NCBI GenBank assembly: GCA_020636215.1
Contig: JACJYG010000004.1
Location: 1,555,552 to 1,619,551 of the forward strand
Length of the DNA stretch: 64,000 nucleotides
Direction: 5' to 3'
Origin: Lewinellaceae bacterium
GTDB taxonomy: Bacteria; Bacteroidota; Bacteroidia; Chitinophagales; Saprospiraceae
A program made the translations under genes and the position numbers. The notes below the pieces were generated by a model. It saw only the letters and a program-made list of their open reading frames with translations. It made no database searches and was not told where the DNA came from. This document shows, piece by piece, positions 35,624 through 44,877 of this stretch. The number at the start of each line of letters is the position of its first letter. The first letter of the stretch is position 1.

Positions 35624-37516
35624 ATGAGTGACCAGATAAAACACGAGTGTGGCGTTGCATTGATCCGCCTGCTCAAGCCTCTTCAATTCTACCACGACAA
35701 ATACGGCTCGGCCTTCTACGGCCTCAACCAATTGCAAGTGCTGCTGCAAAAACAGCGCAACCGGGGTCAGGACGGCGCCGGCATGGCCACCATCAAGCTG
35801 GATGCCCGGCCCGGTGAAAAATACATCAGCCGCAAACGCAGCATCGCCAATAACTACCTGGAGGATATGTTCCAACAGGTCCACCGCCACTTCAAGGACT
35901 TGCCCAAAGAGCAGCTTTCTGACCCAGTTTGGTTGAAGGACAACAAGCCCTACATGGGTGAATTGCTGCTGGGCCACCTCCGCTACGGCACCCATAGCGA
36001 CAACAGCATCGAAACCTGCCACCCCTTCCTGCGGCAGAACAACTGGATCACCCGAAACCTCATCCTGGCCGGCAACTTCAACCTCACCAATGTAGATGAG
36101 CTCTTTGAAGAATTGCTGGAACTGGGGCAGTACCCCAAAGAAAAGTCGGACACCGTAACCGTGCTGGAAAAGATCGGCCACTTCCTCGACGACGAAGTGC
36201 AGCGGCTCCACACCTGGTATAAGCCTGAGGGCTACAGCAACCAGGAGATCAACGACCTCATCTACGACAACCTCGATGTACAGCGACTGCTGCGCCGCGC
36301 CAGTAAAAAATTCGACGGGGGCTATGTGATGGCAGGCCTCATCGGCCATGGCGACGCCTTCGTCATGCGAGACCCCGCCGGTATTCGGCCGGCATTTTAT
36401 TATGCCGACGATGAGGTGGTGGTGGCCGCTTCCGAACGCCCGGCCATTCAAACCGTTTTCAACCTGCACATCAGCCAGGTAAAGGAACTCCAGCGCGGCC
36501 ATGCGCTCATCGTCAAGAAAAATGGCGCCGTTTCAGAAGTGCCCTTTATCGACCAGCTCGAACGCCGGGCCTGCTCCTTTGAACGCATTTACTTCTCCCG
36601 GGGCAATGACCGCGATATCTACCTGGAGCGCAAAAAACTGGGGGAACAACTGGCCGACACCATTCTGGAAACGGTCCGCTACGATTTTAAGCATACGGTC
36701 TTCTCCTTTGTCCCCAATACAGCAGAATCCGCCTTTTATGGCCTGATGGAAGGCCTTGAGAGCCGGCTCAATGATATCAAAAAAGAGAAGATACTGAAAC
36801 TGGGTAACGACCTCAAACCCAAAAAACTGGAAAAAATACTGGCCCTCAAGCCTAGGATGGAAAAACTGGTGGTGAAAGACGCCAAACAGCGCACTTTCAT
36901 CGCCGATACGACTTCCCGTGAAGCGCTGGTCTCCCACGTCTATGACGTGACTTACGGCCTGGTAGAAAATGAAGTGGACACCCTCGTCCTTCTCGACGAC
37001 TCCATCGTAAGGGGCACGACCATCCGCGATAGCATCATCCAGATTGTCTCCCGCCTCCGGCCGAAGAAGATCATCATTGTCTCCTCCGCCCCTCAGATCC
37101 GCTATCCGGACTGCTACGGCATCGACATGTCGCGCATGAAGGAATTCGTGGCCTTCCAGGCCTTGGTGGCCCTGCTTAAAGAACATGGCAAGGAACACCT
37201 GCTGGACGAAGCCTACCAGCGGTGCCTGGCTCAGCAATACCTGCCCAAAGAGCAGGTCAAAAATGAAGTAAAAGCACTGTACGATGAATTCCCCTACGAG
37301 AAGATCTCCAAAAAGATCGCCCAGATCGTGACGCCGAAGGGGATCAAACCCAAGATCGAGGTCATTTACCAAACCGTCGAAGGCCTGCGCAACGCCTGCC
37401 CCAACAACAACGGCGACTGGTACTTCTCGGGCGAATACCCCACCCCCGGCGGCAACCGCGTGGTGAACCGGGCCTTTATGAACTTTATGGAAGGGAGTAA
37501 TGATAGGGCGTACTAA
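35624..37516 (+). CDS. purF: Amidophosphoribosyltransferase (PurF-type, long Bacteroidota form)
   Basis: 630 aa from the ATG at 35624. The N-terminal class II glutamine amidotransferase has the candidate nucleophile Cys9 in HECGVALI, plus RNRGQDGAGMA, LGHLRYGTHS and GGYVMAGLIG. The C-terminal phosphoribosyltransferase has the PRPP loop VLLDDSIVRGTTI. The protein is ~130 residues longer than E. coli PurF, with inserts at about 70-110 and 390-430 and a C-terminal extension. The reaction is PRPP + glutamine to phosphoribosylamine, the first step of purine synthesis. The Cys lies eight residues in, so propeptide removal would be needed. Confidence 0.85.
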   Translation: MSDQIKHECGVALIRLLKPLQFYHDKYGSAFYGLNQLQVLLQKQRNRGQDGAGMATIKLDARPGEKYISRKRSIANNYLEDMFQQVHRHFKDLPKEQLSDPVWLKDNKPYMGELLLGHLRYGTHSDNSIETCHPFLRQNNWITRNLILAGNFNLTNVDELFEELLELGQYPKEKSDTVTVLEKIGHFLDDEVQRLHTWYKPEGYSNQEINDLIYDNLDVQRLLRRASKKFDGGYVMAGLIGHGDAFVMRDPAGIRPAFYYADDEVVVAASERPAIQTVFNLHISQVKELQRGHALIVKKNGAVSEVPFIDQLERRACSFERIYFSRGNDRDIYLERKKLGEQLADTILETVRYDFKHTVFSFVPNTAESAFYGLMEGLESRLNDIKKEKILKLGNDLKPKKLEKILALKPRMEKLVVKDAKQRTFIADTTSREALVSHVYDVTYGLVENEVDTLVLLDDSIVRGTTIRDSIIQIVSRLRPKKIIIVSSAPQIRYPDCYGIDMSRMKEFVAFQALVALLKEHGKEHLLDEAYQRCLAQQYLPKEQVKNEVKALYDEFPYEKISKKIAQIVTPKGIKPKIEVIYQTVEGLRNACPNNNGDWYFSGEYPTPGGNRVVNRAFMNFMEGSNDRAY

Positions 37517-37585
37517 TCAGTGCGCCGGTAAGTCCGTTTTCAATATGCCAGTTGACCATTTGGAGATTGGGGAAGAGGGGCCCCT

Positions 37586-37858
37586 TCTAAACCCCTCTCA
37601 ACCCTCTCAACCTTGCCTTGCTCCCCACTTCCTGCGTCGGCACGGGCCTTCGCCCGCTTCCCACTTCCGCCCGCCCACTCGTTGCACTCGCGTTCGGGTA
37701 AAACTTCCGATTTCCCACTTCCGATTTCCCATCCCGACCTCCTGCGTCGGCACGGGACTCCCTTCGGTCGCTTCCGACTTCCCATCCCGACCTCCTGCGT
37801 CGGTACGGGACTCCCTTCGGTCGCTTCCGACTTCCCACTTCCCACTTCCCACTTCAAC
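37586..37858. repeat. Minisatellite of CTCAACC, ACTTCCC and ~50-bp units
   Basis: Starts with CTCTCAACC tandem units (37596-37612). Then come at least two ~52-bp copies with CCTGCGTCGGCACGGGACTC and CTTCGGTCGCTTCC (37739-37830), and an ACTTCCC heptamer run ending at the aminotransferase stop codon. All frames are open, so long ORFs here are artefacts. Confidence 0.85.
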
Positions 37859-39000
37859 TAAATCTTCCTCAGTAAGGCCCCGGCCTGCTGCAGGGTTTCC
37901 TCCGTTTTGGCGAAGCACAGGCGGATGATCTGTTCGTCCCGGCCATCGGAGTAAAAAACCGATACTGGAATGGCGGCTACGCCAAATTCACGGGTCATCC
38001 GTTTGGCAAACTCCGTGTCCGGTTCCTGGCTGATAGCGCTGTAGTCAAAGGTGCAGAAGTAGGTGCCTTCGCAGGGGAGGGGCCTCAAGCGGGAGCCTTG
38101 CAGGGCGTCCAGGAAAAAATCCCGCTTTTGTTGGTAAAAACCTGGCAGGGAAAGGTAAGTGCCTGCATCGGCAAGGTAATCCGCCAGGGCATGCTGCATG
38201 GGGGTATTGACGGAGAATACATTGAATTGGTGCACCTTGCGGAACTCCGCCATCAGGTGGGCAGGCGCCAGGCAGTAGCCGATCTTCCAGCCCGTATTGT
38301 GAAAGGTTTTTCCAAAAGAATAAACCGCGAGGCTGCGCTGCCAGAGCTCCGGATAGCGCAACACGCTCTGATGTGCCTGCGCATCGTAAATCAGGTGCTC
38401 GTATACCTCATCGCTAAGCACCAGGATGTCTGTACCGCTGGTAAGCCGGGAAAGAGCCTGCAGGTCCTCTGCTTTTAGCGTCGTACCGGTAGGGTTGTGC
38501 GGGGTATTGAACACGATCATTCGGGTGCGGGGCGTAATTAGGGCAGCTATTTCCGTCCAGTCGGGCCGGTAGTGGGGGGCTTTTAAATCGTAAGGAACGG
38601 CAATTCCCCCGTTCACCTCCACCGAAGGCCGGTAGGAATCATAGGCCGGCTCCAGCAGAACTACTTCATCGCCGGGCCGCACAAAGGCGCTGATGGCGGT
38701 AAAGATAGCCTGAGTGGCGCCGGCGGTAATGGTGATTTCCGTATCCGGGTTGATGGTGGCGCCATAGAGCGTTTTCGCTTTGGCGGCTAACCGCTCCCGC
38801 AGCAATGGCACGCCGGCCATGGGGGCATACTGGTTGAAGCCCTTTTGCATATACTCGTACACCAGCCCGTTCAGCTTTTCCGAAGAAGGAAAATTCGGGA
38901 AGCCCTGTGACAGGTTGATCGCCCCGTGCTCATTGGCCAGGGCCGACATAACGGTAAAAATGGTGGTGCCGACGTGAGGAAGCTTGGATTGTATCTGCAT
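37858..39000 (-). CDS. PLP-dependent class I aminotransferase (methionine/kynurenine aminotransferase type)
   Basis: 380 aa from the ATG at 39000 (MQIQSKLPHVGTTIFTVMSAL); the TTG at 39027 is less likely. Fold-type I landmarks: NLSQGFPNF, NPDTEITITAGATQAIF, NTPHNPTGT, LSDEVYEHLIYD and the PLP lysine in YSFGKTFHNTGWKIGY. The C-terminal substrate Arg is in QIIRLCFAK. The pattern matches YbdL-like methionine aminotransferases and kynurenine aminotransferases. It probably transfers amino groups from methionine, aromatic amino acids or glutamine to keto acids. Confidence 0.9.
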   Translation of the reverse strand: MQIQSKLPHVGTTIFTVMSALANEHGAINLSQGFPNFPSSEKLNGLVYEYMQKGFNQYAPMAGVPLLRERLAAKAKTLYGATINPDTEITITAGATQAIFTAISAFVRPGDEVVLLEPAYDSYRPSVEVNGGIAVPYDLKAPHYRPDWTEIAALITPRTRMIVFNTPHNPTGTTLKAEDLQALSRLTSGTDILVLSDEVYEHLIYDAQAHQSVLRYPELWQRSLAVYSFGKTFHNTGWKIGYCLAPAHLMAEFRKVHQFNVFSVNTPMQHALADYLADAGTYLSLPGFYQQKRDFFLDALQGSRLRPLPCEGTYFCTFDYSAISQEPDTEFAKRMTREFGVAAIPVSVFYSDGRDEQIIRLCFAKTEETLQQAGALLRKI

Positions 39001-39178
39001 GAGCTGATTTTGGTTAAGGTAGAACAAGCTCTAACTTACGAAGCCTCCGAAATATCAGCTTATAATTCTGGTCTGTTTTTCTATTTCAAGGCCTTGGACA
39101 CAAGATAGAGGCTGTCTCAAAAAAGTATCCATAGCATTGCTAAACAGTTACTACGGGCTCGCGAACGGAATCAGCCTG

Positions 39179-40477
39179 CTATTTTGCAGTATCCACCGGT
39201 AATTCCACCGGCAACTCCTTCGGCGCCTCTGCCGGCGCTTCTTTTGGCTTTTCTTTGGCGGCGGCCTCCACGGTAAAGGGTAGCGCGTTCGTCTCGTTGC
39301 CGTTCAGCAGCAGGCTTGCCCACAGGCGGGGGCTGCCGTTGAGTTTACCCAGAAAGCTGGAGTCCAGGGAAAATATAACCATTTGATCGGTCCACAGCTC
39401 AATGTGGGCGTCTGCAGGCTGGTGGTTGATGGCGAGCTGGAATTTGTCTTTATCGCTCCGTTCGTTGGTTCCCCGCAGGGACTGTCCGAAGAGGGTGACG
39501 GTAATGCCTCCTTTGCCTTCGTTCTGGACGAGGTAGTGCAGCTGTGGCGGCTGTTTCAGGTTCTGGCCGTCGGCGTACACCTGGATGAGGTGCATCGTCC
39601 GTTCCATAGCATGGTCGATGCGTCCGATGGTCTGTCGGAGGTCGAAATCGGTGAGGATGCCCTCTGCCACGTACTGGCTTTGGATATAGGTGCCGTTGAG
39701 GTTCAGCTCCCAGACGAAGCTGGTGAAGGCGGTCTGCACCTGCACCAGGTCAGTATGGCGCGCTGGATGCGCTCCAGCGGGTCTTTGAGGAATTGGGTGA
39801 GGATGGCCGCCAGGCCGCCCAGCCTTTACCAGCACGCCGGTGACGCGCCCGCCCAGTTCCTGGCTGGTACGGAGAGATGATGACGCCGCCCATAATGAGG
39901 ATAGCGCCCATGGCGAAGGTGGCGACGTTGAGCTGCTGCAACAGGCGCATGGTTTTCTTGGCGTTGTCCACGGCATCGTTGAGCAGGATGGAGGCTCTTC
40001 GCTGCGCGCCTTGGAGGGCTTCAGGTAATATTCGGACAATAGTTCCTGGCGGGCGGTACGCTCCCGCTCTTCGCCGGTCACGGTGCGCACCAGGGCGTCG
40101 ATTACCACCCTACCGCCGATGTTGCCCAGGATTTTGACGAGGTTTTCTCCGAATATCGAGGTTCTCTTCCTGTGGCAGGCGTTTGCTGAGGGGGCTCGAT
40201 GGTAAGGCGCTCGAGCTGGCTTCTGATCCGGGCGTAAACCTCCGTTTTGTCGTCGAAGAACCAGCGGTCGCTCATCTCGCCGAGCAGCTGGGTGATCCAT
40301 TTCTGCACGGCGATCTCCTGTTCTTTCATCTGCTCTTCCATGAGCAACTTCAACATGGACTGCCCCATACTGAAGGTGGGCCTCCGGGATGAGGCTGCCG
40401 TCAGGTGGCGGACCGTTTCGTCCTGGCTTACCACGATGTCGGCGTAAGCTTTTGACCTTTCCCGCAGGGAGTAACAC
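39179..40477 (-). CDS. C-terminal fragment of the HEAT-like cluster protein
   Basis: In this frame the trustworthy parts are about 40150-40000 (KILGNIGGRVVIDALVRTVT) and about 39750-39179. The latter begins QTAFTSFVWELNLNGTYIQS and ends in a Lys/Glu/Pro-rich tail (AKEKPKEAPAEAPKELPVEL). The C-terminal domain is beta-rich with no family assigned. The start of this frame and its central part are shadows of other frames. Confidence 0.5.
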   Translation of the reverse strand: MLLPAGKVKSLRRHRGKPGRNGPPPDGSLIPEAHLQYGAVHVEVAHGRADERTGDRRAEMDHPAARRDERPLVLRRQNGGLRPDQKPARAPYHRAPSANACHRKRTSIFGENLVKILGNIGGRVVIDALVRTVTGEERERTARQELLSEYYLKPSKARSEEPPSCSTMPWTTPRKPCACCSSSTSPPSPWALSSLWAASSSLRTSQELGGRVTGVLVKAGRPGGHPHPIPQRPAGAHPARHTDLVQVQTAFTSFVWELNLNGTYIQSQYVAEGILTDFDLRQTIGRIDHAMERTMHLIQVYADGQNLKQPPQLHYLVQNEGKGGITVTLFGQSLRGTNERSDKDKFQLAINHQPADAHIELWTDQMVIFSLDSSFLGKLNGSPRLWASLLLNGNETNALPFTVEAAAKEKPKEAPAEAPKELPVELPVDTAK

Positions 40478-40835
40478 CAGCGGTAGATCTCGTTGATGGT
40501 GTGGTTGTCCAGCTCGTTTTTGTCCAGTTTTTATCCTCGAATACCCGCTTGACGGTGGGGTTCTGCTGGTCGTCCAGCACTTTATGGAAGACGTAGTCCC
40601 TCACTTCTGCTTCCTTGCTCATGTCCTGGCGGTTGTTCAGCAGGTTGGTCAGGGCGAGCACGGCGCCGGGCACGTAGTGGGCCTTGTGGGAGGCGCGGTC
40701 GACCAGGGTGCCATTCTTATCGCTACCACCCAGATGACGCATTTTTCGAGGATAGCCTTCAGGGCGGCCTCGCTGCCGTACTCGATGGCGCTGGCGATCA
40801 GCTCGCTACTTTGTCCTCCTGGTTGAGGTCTTTGA

Positions 40836-42233
40836 TCAGCTCGTTGAGGCGTTCCTGGATGACGGCGGACTTCCGCTTGAGGAATGCGCTGGTATGGTAC
40901 TGATACTTCCGGGTCTTCGTGGTTGACTGTAGCCAGGATGACCGGCAGGAGGTCGTCGTGGTTGGGGAAATCGGGAGCTTCCCAGCGAGCCTCGAGGATG
41001 CGGGGGTGTACCAGCAGCAGCTTCCTTTTTCCTGCTGGGTGAAAGAGATGTTTTCGAGTAGTTTTTAGCCGCATCCGCCCGGTATACCCTGGCGATCCTT
41101 TTAAAGGTTTCGCTGCCGTCTTCGTTGTCCTCCGGTACTTCCCGCCTTTCCATATACCGCAGGTATTTGAACAGCTCGGTTTCATGCGGTTGCAGGAATT
41201 GAATGGCTTCTTCCCGGACATTCTGCTCGTCGTGCTTCAGGGCCTCCATGAGAGCGGGCAGGATCTTGTGCTCCAGTTTTTTGTTGGCTTTCCAGCGGTC
41301 GTCCAGATCTTTGAAGCTGAGCCATGCCCTGCCGCGGTCCTGGAGGAGAAGGCTGTCGTGATGGGTCAGGAAGTCGAATACATCGTCATCGCCCAGGATC
41401 TTTCGGATGTCCTCCAGGTCTTTCTCCAGAGAATTCTCCTCTCCCGATTCCCGCAGGTATTTGAACAGGGCGAAGTAAATTTCCCGCCGGATCTTTTTTT
41501 CTAACGGTATTTCATCGCGTTTGTCGTTCAGGTAATCAAAGGCCTCGCGGGGCGTATTGGGGTGGGGCGCAACTTCCGTTTCGAAGTTCCGGAGGCGGTA
41601 GCAGCGCAGCCGGTAGGTGGTCAGTGTCTGGTTGGCGCGGTAGTCCCACGCCTGGAAATAGGGTTTTCGGCCGTCTTTGAACTTCCCCCATATCTCTTCC
41701 CAGAACACGACAAAAGCTTTCCAGTACTCGCTCATTTTGGAGTTGAAAAAGCGCTCTATGCGGCCTTCATCGTCTCCCGGCAGTTGAGAAAGAGTGGTTA
41801 GAACAGCATCTACGACGAACTTTTCCTCCTTCCATGCCCGTGGGCGGACATCCTTGCTGGCCTGCACAAAGGCTGACCACGATCCTTGCGCGAACGCTCC
41901 CAGTGCTTTCCACAGCACATCGATACCGTGCTCCCAGTCGTCCTCCGGCGTATAGCCCTTTGTCTGCAGGTGATGGAGCAGGGTGGCGCCCTCTTTCAGC
42001 ACCGCCCAGGTATTGCCGTCGGTTTTTCCCTCTTTTGCGGCTTCTTCCAGCAATTCCAGCGCCCGGTTGGCGAGGGTGTCCATGTCATTGCTGTAATCTT
42101 CTATCAACCGGTCAAAAAGCCGGGGTTCGGGGTCTTCGTAGACGCTCCAGTTCTTGCCGATGGAGCCTTCGGCGGAGAGGAGGAGTTTTTTCCAGGTGGG
42201 GTTGTCGGGCAGGGGCAGGGTAGTGGTGCTCAT
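40836..42233 (-). CDS. N-terminal fragment of the HEAT-like cluster protein
   Basis: 465-aa frame starting MSTTTLPLPDNPTWKKLLLS. About the first 390 residues are genuine and soluble, with charged helices and no signal peptide. After the break at 41062-41066 the frame reads Pro/Ser/Arg-rich shadow sequence. The true continuation is KKLLENISFTQQEKRKLLLV once two one-base losses are corrected. Function unrecognised; the HEAT-like spacing suggests a scaffold. Confidence 0.6.
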   Translation of the reverse strand: MSTTTLPLPDNPTWKKLLLSAEGSIGKNWSVYEDPEPRLFDRLIEDYSNDMDTLANRALELLEEAAKEGKTDGNTWAVLKEGATLLHHLQTKGYTPEDDWEHGIDVLWKALGAFAQGSWSAFVQASKDVRPRAWKEEKFVVDAVLTTLSQLPGDDEGRIERFFNSKMSEYWKAFVVFWEEIWGKFKDGRKPYFQAWDYRANQTLTTYRLRCYRLRNFETEVAPHPNTPREAFDYLNDKRDEIPLEKKIRREIYFALFKYLRESGEENSLEKDLEDIRKILGDDDVFDFLTHHDSLLLQDRGRAWLSFKDLDDRWKANKKLEHKILPALMEALKHDEQNVREEAIQFLQPHETELFKYLRYMERREVPEDNEDGSETFKRIARVYRADAAKNYSKTSLSPSRKKEAAAGTPPHPRGSLGSSRFPQPRRPPAGHPGYSQPRRPGSISTIPAHSSSGSPPSSRNASTS

Positions 42234-42302
42234 GTTACTAGATGTTTAGGAAGAAAGCGATACAGTTTAAAATTAAGAAAACCTCGTCGGAATTTAGGCG
42301 GC

Positions 42303-42460
42303 AAATTTGTAACTTCAGTATCAATGGGAAAGCACATTTTCTACCTTTGTTTGCCCCGCCCCCGAAGGGAGCAAAGGCAGAAAATGCGCTGGCACCTTTC
42401 AGAGTTGGGGCAAAACAGGGCATTTTCTGCCGCCGACTTCGATGATACTGAAACAAATTT
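42303..42460. repeat. MITE-like element with ~18-20 bp imperfect terminal inverted repeats
   Basis: The left end is AAATTTGT-aac-TTCAGTATCA (42303-42323). The right end is TGATACTGAA-ACAAATTT (42443-42460). Inside, GGCAGAAAATGC (about 42377) and GCATTTTCTGCC (about 42420) form a second 12-bp inverted pair. No gene. It lies in the only sizeable gap between cluster genes, so it may also carry a promoter or terminator. Confidence 0.55.
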
Positions 42461-42465
42461 TTTTA

Positions 42466-44772
42466 TCAGGCTCCGGTGCGGACAAACCGCACCTTTTGCA
42501 CGCCTTCTACCATTGAAAGGGCGAATTGGGCGGAGGTCAGCTGGCCTTTGAATTTCAGGCGGCTTTTCTTATTGTTGATGTCCTTATACAAATGGCTGAC
42601 ATGCACTACGCGGCTTTGGGGGTCCCAGTCTGAGCTGTCCACGATCTCAGTAGCCCAGGGTTTGTTATTATTACTGGGGTCTTTATCCAACCCTTCTGCA
42701 TCGCGGAGTGCCTTGGTGTACCTATCCGGGGTTTGGGGTTTAGGGATATCAAACCCCAGATGCAACATTTCCGGCTTCTGGTGGATGTCAACGGCAACGA
42801 CATCCCCTTCAAACAAACAAAGCAGGACATTGGGAGACAGGCGCTCCATGCGGAGTATTTTCAATTTATTGCTATCCATTCCCGCCTCATCACTGGCCAC
42901 TTGTTTGTAGCCATCCACCTGCAGTTTGGGCCATCCTTTGACCACATAAGAGCGCAGCAGGAAGCCGCTCACTACCGAAGGCTGTTTGCCGGCAACATGA
43001 TCCTGATGCAGCTTTTGGTCGGCGGCAGCATCGGCAGCGGTCACCCTGCCTACGCTAAAGGCTCCGTCGATCAGACAGGAGATCCAATCGGGGTCGAGCT
43101 GAAAGAACCGGAAGGACTCTTTGGGCAGCATGCGTTCGTCGGGCGCCAGGTAGTTGAAGGGCAGGCCCTTGAGCAGCCCCAGGGCGCTGAACCATTTTTC
43201 CACTTCTTCGGGTAAAGCAGGGGCCTCGCTTACGGGTTGGTGGAAAGGAAGGTGGGGGTGCATTTCCTGTTGTTCCGCCAGCTTTAACTGGTTGCTGTGC
43301 AGGCGCTTCCAGCGGTAGAGGCTGGTAGACACGCCCTTGTTCTTCAGGGCCATCAGCCGGCCCAGCTCCCAGGCGGCGGCGTACGACACGTCGAACATGC
43401 CGTATTGCTCATCGTACATAAGCAGGGCATCGGCGCAGGAAGCCGGGAAGGTATCCGCCGGCAGAGCGGAAGCTGGTTTGTGCCCCGGTATCATCGGGCT
43501 GCGGTACCAGGAGATGCTCTTGCCACCCCGCCGGAAAAAGTGGGGAAGGGGCACATAGCCGCTTTCCAGGTATCGGTTGGCGGTTTTGATATTGGCATCG
43601 TTATTTGGATTAGGCTGCAGGGGAAGGCGCAGGGTGTTGAGCGTATCGCCCTTTCCATCCTTGATGAGCCGCGCCAGCATTTGGTCGAAGTTATGGGTTT
43701 CGGTGACACAGTTGAAGCTCCAGCTTTTCAGGCTGACAAGCGGAATGAGGTCATCGTCTTTACACTGTGCATCGAAATAGAAGCTGTACTGGCTTCCATC
43801 CCAATGATATCGCTCTTCCAGCGAAACCAGGTGCACGATTGACCGGGCGCCGGGTTTGGGCAGGCGGTTGGCCGGCACGATGGCGACCTTCTGCCCGAAT
43901 TCATCGTTAGCGGTGATCTTTACGGTTTTGGGATTAATATCTATGGGCTTATCGTTAATCCATACTTTTACATCGTATTCGCCTGCCTTCAGCTTTCCGG
44001 GCTCCAGTCTGGAATGGAAGGTGTTGTCTTCAAGCTTTTCAACTGGCGCATAGGCTGCATGGGCGAGTTGGCCTTTGGCATCCCATAACTCGTAGTAGAG
44101 GCTGTCTGCATTGGTGTTGTCCAGGTTGATCCGCAGGGAAGACTCCCGGGCGTGGCAAAGCCGCGCCAGGTCTTCACCAGAGGGAAGCAGCTGCTGGAGC
44201 AGCGATTTTTTTACGTTGACAACGGTGAGCTTATCGTTGCCGTCTTCATCTGATTCCAGGACAGGCTTTCGATTGTCCGGAGGGAGCTGCAGGTTGGGCA
44301 ATTTCAGAAAATCACTAATGGTCATGATCGTGCCATTCTCATTTCCTGCGCCCTTATCCTCAACCTTAGCCTCAACCTCAACCTTAGCCTCCAATTCCTC
44401 CTCATTGAACACCAGCAGGGCCATCCAGGGCATATCTTCCACCTTTTGCCTTTCGTTATCCGTTTTGTCTTTCGGCTCGGCAATCATGCGCTCCCAGGGC
44501 AGGGTGTTGCGGGACAGGACCACCTGAGGGAATACACTACTGTGCTCTCCAAGGCTATTTGCCGGCGGATATACGGAGGCAATATCTGAGGGCTTGAGCG
44601 TAAAGCGCTCTCCCCGGATGGAAAAATTCAGCTGCTGGCCGGAGAAGGTGTTCTTTTTAGAGACGCCCGCTGCGGTGATAGACTGGGAGACATCCAGGGT
44701 ATAGTCACCGCTCTTCAGGCCAGGCCGTTGGTATTGTATGAAATCGATGTATGTTTCTATGGTATTGCCCAT
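42466..44772 (-). CDS. 768-aa cluster protein of unknown function
   Basis: Intact frame, no signal peptide, no membrane helix. The N-terminal ~110 residues have a distinctive pattern (SGDYTLDVSQSI, RGERFTLKPSDIASVYPPAN, LSRNTLPWERM). From memory, similar PRF-L-P-x-D ... TLPWER stretches occur in large hypothetical proteins of distant phyla; this is unverified. An acidic insert follows (EEELEAKVEVEAKVEDKG), then a beta-sandwich-like region (AGEYDVKVWINDKP) and a helical C-terminal half (AAAWELGRLMALKNKGVSTS). It ends just before the MITE-like element. Function unknown; it travels with the DUF6603 gene 100 bp upstream. Confidence 0.65.
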   Translation of the reverse strand: MGNTIETYIDFIQYQRPGLKSGDYTLDVSQSITAAGVSKKNTFSGQQLNFSIRGERFTLKPSDIASVYPPANSLGEHSSVFPQVVLSRNTLPWERMIAEPKDKTDNERQKVEDMPWMALLVFNEEELEAKVEVEAKVEDKGAGNENGTIMTISDFLKLPNLQLPPDNRKPVLESDEDGNDKLTVVNVKKSLLQQLLPSGEDLARLCHARESSLRINLDNTNADSLYYELWDAKGQLAHAAYAPVEKLEDNTFHSRLEPGKLKAGEYDVKVWINDKPIDINPKTVKITANDEFGQKVAIVPANRLPKPGARSIVHLVSLEERYHWDGSQYSFYFDAQCKDDDLIPLVSLKSWSFNCVTETHNFDQMLARLIKDGKGDTLNTLRLPLQPNPNNDANIKTANRYLESGYVPLPHFFRRGGKSISWYRSPMIPGHKPASALPADTFPASCADALLMYDEQYGMFDVSYAAAWELGRLMALKNKGVSTSLYRWKRLHSNQLKLAEQQEMHPHLPFHQPVSEAPALPEEVEKWFSALGLLKGLPFNYLAPDERMLPKESFRFFQLDPDWISCLIDGAFSVGRVTAADAAADQKLHQDHVAGKQPSVVSGFLLRSYVVKGWPKLQVDGYKQVASDEAGMDSNKLKILRMERLSPNVLLCLFEGDVVAVDIHQKPEMLHLGFDIPKPQTPDRYTKALRDAEGLDKDPSNNNKPWATEIVDSSDWDPQSRVVHVSHLYKDINNKKSRLKFKGQLTSAQFALSMVEGVQKVRFVRTGA

Positions 44773-44877
44773 TGCTGTGTTTTTTGTAACTGTTTCTGGT
44801 TTTCTGGTATTGCGGGTAGGTGCTTCAGGAGGGCCTACACCAGGTAATCGAAATCTAAATAGGTACTTTTTTAAAGG

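Larger units (their letters stand above)
39179..42233 (-). pseudogene. Large HEAT-like protein with membrane segment, frameshifted (whole locus)
   Basis: One ~1,000-aa protein can be read by changing frame at least five times. The order is 42233 to about 41066, 41066-40760, about 40740-40520, 40500-40140, 40150-39960, 39970-39770, then to the stop at 39179. The N-terminal half is all helical with HEAT-like pairs (LEHKILPALMEALKHDEQNVREEAIQFL). A membrane-like helix follows (NVATFAMGAILIMGGVIIS), then a beta-rich C-terminal domain. The first breaks are one-base homopolymer contractions: A5 where A6 restores the frame at 41062-41066 and again near 41027. Sequencing error is therefore more likely than decay. 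Last gene of the minus-strand cluster. Confidence 0.65.

Noticed and set aside
37540..37918. Several long overlapping ORFs
   Set aside because: All come from short tandem repeats that leave every frame open.
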